DNA of 24,089 nucleotides from Burkholderiales bacterium (lineage in GTDB: Bacteria; Pseudomonadota; Gammaproteobacteria; Burkholderiales; JAEUMW01), in contig JAEUMX010000226.1 in assembly GCA_016791285.1 (NCBI GenBank), positions 1 to 24,089 on the forward strand, given 5' to 3'. Within the stretch, counting starts at the first letter, position 1. Each line of letters starts with the position of its first letter. Under the pieces are notes generated by a model, which did no database searches, was not told the DNA's origin, and was given only the letters and a program-made list of their open reading frames with translations. A program made the translations under genes and the position numbers. Below are positions 22,843 through 24,089 of this stretch, one piece after another.

Positions 22843-23832
22843 GTGTCGCGCCGTAGATCTCGACACATCGATTCGCGCAAGCGGGCCTTGCCCGCCGTCT
22901 CGTGCGCCCTCGACGCATCGCCCCTGCGCAGCCGGGGGACGCTCTGGCTCGAGGAGTCGTGGTTCCTCGATCCCGCCAACCGCACCCTGGTGGTGGCGAT
23001 CGTGATCTCCATCCTCGTGCACGCCGTTCTCCTCAAAATCCACTTCATCGACCCGCGCGCCAAGGCTTCGGAACTGTTCCAGCCGACGCTCGAGGTGGTG
23101 CTCGTCAATGCGCGCTCGAGCACGGCCCCGAAGAAGGCGGAGGTGCTTGCCCAGGCCAATCTCGACGGTGGTGGCAACACCGACCTCGCGCGCCGCGCGA
23201 AGTCCCCGCTGCCGCCGCAGACCAAGGAGCAGGCGCACAACGAGCTGTCTATCAGGAGCCGCACGGTCGAAGCCAGGGAGGAGCAGCCAAACAAGCCGCT
23301 CACGCGCCCCAAGTCGAAGGACACGATCGCGCTCGCGCAGGAATCGAAGGCAGAGCCGCAGCCCCCGCAGGACCCGGTGGTCAAGCCCGATGTGGCGGTG
23401 TTGCTTGCACGCAGCCTCGAGGCGGCGCGTCTGCAAGCCGAGATCGATCGTAATCTCGACGCCTATTCGAAGCGGCCACGGCGCAATTTCGTCGGTTCAC
23501 GGGCGAAGGAGTTTCGCTTCGCGCGGTATGTGGAAGACTGGCGCGTCAAGGTCGAGCGGGTCGGCAACCTCAACTACCCGGAACGGGCACGCCGCCAGAA
23601 GATCTATGGCAGCCTGCAACTCACGGTGTCGATCAAGGCGGACGGGTCGGTCGAGAGCATCGACATCAACAAGCCCTCCGGCCAGAAGGTGCTCGACGAG
23701 GCCGCGCGGCGCATCGTCGAGCTGGCGTCGCCGTACGCGCCCTTCCCGCCCGATATCGCAAAGGACACCGACATCCTCAGCATCACGCGCACCTGGACGT
23801 TCACCCGCGCCGACGAGCTGATCAGCCAGTAG
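22843..23832 (+). CDS. tonB: TonB-family energy transducer
   Basis: TonB carries energy from the inner-membrane ExbB-ExbD proton channel to outer-membrane receptors. A single membrane helix (TLVVAIVISILVHAVLLKIHF, in two parts) is followed by a charged, Pro/Gln/Lys-rich periplasmic linker, and then a TonB C-terminal domain: DWRVKVERVGNLNYPERARRQKIYGSLQLTVSI in pieces, then GSVESIDINKPSGQKVLDEAARRIVELASPYAPFPP. The start is uncertain; GTG at 22843 gives 329 residues, GTG at 22813 gives 339, and neither has a Shine-Dalgarno. exbB and exbD are not adjacent. Its place between the RNB nuclease and aroE is a common betaproteobacterial arrangement, so it may be the general TonB or a TonB-like protein. 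Confidence 0.85.
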   Translation: MSRRRSRHIDSRKRALPAVSCALDASPLRSRGTLWLEESWFLDPANRTLVVAIVISILVHAVLLKIHFIDPRAKASELFQPTLEVVLVNARSSTAPKKAEVLAQANLDGGGNTDLARRAKSPLPPQTKEQAHNELSIRSRTVEAREEQPNKPLTRPKSKDTIALAQESKAEPQPPQDPVVKPDVAVLLARSLEAARLQAEIDRNLDAYSKRPRRNFVGSRAKEFRFARYVEDWRVKVERVGNLNYPERARRQKIYGSLQLTVSIKADGSVESIDINKPSGQKVLDEAARRIVELASPYAPFPPDIAKDTDILSITRTWTFTRADELISQ

Positions 23833-23868
23833 AGCGCCGATCCGAGCGCGCATAGTCCCGCCCCGCCG

Positions 23869-24089
23869 ATGCCCGACCGTTACGCCGTCATCGGCAACCC
23901 CGTCTCCCACAGCAAGTCACCCGTGATCCACGCGGCGTTCGCGCGCGCCACCGGGCAGGACCTCGTCTACGAACCGATACTGGCGCCGCTCGACGGCTTC
24001 CGGGCGACAGTCGAGGCGTTCCAGGCTGCGGGCGGCAAGGGGGCGAACGTGACGCTGCCGTTCAAGCTCGAAGCCTACGCTCTCGCCGC
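23869..24089 (+). CDS. aroE: Shikimate dehydrogenase, 5' part (runs off the window)
   Basis: AroE reduces 3-dehydroshikimate to shikimate with NADPH in aromatic amino acid synthesis. The first 73 codons are present from the ATG at 23869. They show [17 protein letters not shown], with the SKSP substrate-binding motif, and GANVTLPFK, with the catalytic Lys of the NVTxPxK motif. The gene starts 36 bases after the tonB stop, so it may share its transcript. The NADP-binding domain lies beyond the window. Confidence 0.95.
   Translation, partial: MPDRYAVIGNPVSHSKSPVIHAAFARATGQDLVYEPILAPLDGFRATVEAFQAAGGKGANVTLPFKLEAYALA

Noticed and set aside
1..24089. CRISPR arrays, IS elements, transposon ends or tandem repeats
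   Set aside because: No regularly spaced repeats, transposase-like proteins or long terminal inverted repeats were found on reading either strand.

Overview
This 24.1 kb window is high-GC chromosomal DNA that is almost entirely coding. Gene content and order point to a betaproteobacterium: opgG-opgH, thiS-thiG-trmB, lutABC next to mpl, and an RNB-nuclease / tonB / aroE run. Recurrent TACAAT-like -10 boxes and signal-peptide or lipoprotein genes fit this. I see no phage, IS element, CRISPR array or rRNA. The RNA gene is one tRNA-Gly(CCC).

Layout. (1) 1-4860: the 3' end of a possible sulfotransferase gene meets a leftward operon for osmoregulated periplasmic glucans: an acyltransferase remnant, then opgG, then opgH. 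(2) 4863-8384: hemW (heme chaperone) runs rightward and converges on the leftward thiS-thiG-trmB-DUF1499 set. (3) 8506-9915: tRNA-Gly(CCC) and a di-heme cytochrome c peroxidase with its own promoter. (4) 9995-13905: a GNAT-fold protein overlapping a polysaccharide deacetylase, an M48 lipoprotein protease, and a cupin-histidine phosphatase fusion. (5) 13909-16621: leftward lutABC (L-lactate utilisation), coupled by ATGA overlaps. (6) 16844-20812: mpl (murein peptide recycling), a small unnamed gene behind a strong promoter, a membrane-anchored dehydrogenase-like beta-propeller, and a YqiA-type esterase. (7) 20888-24089: RNase II-type nuclease, TonB-family protein and the start of aroE.

Most of the window is housekeeping or envelope metabolism: glucan synthesis, cell-wall recycling, heme and thiamine supply, lactate oxidation, peroxide detoxification and energised outer-membrane transport. 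Tight packing is striking: four ATGA stop/start overlaps, and three convergent gene pairs with 0-3 bases between their stops.

I did not find a clear new defence or mobile system. The points most worth a second look are the apparent internal deletion in the opg-operon acyltransferase, the cupin-phosphatase fusion, a cluster-ligand Cys replaced by Asn in LutB, a dehydrogenase propeller that seems to lack the catalytic His, and a small gene with a near-consensus promoter but no ordinary start codon.
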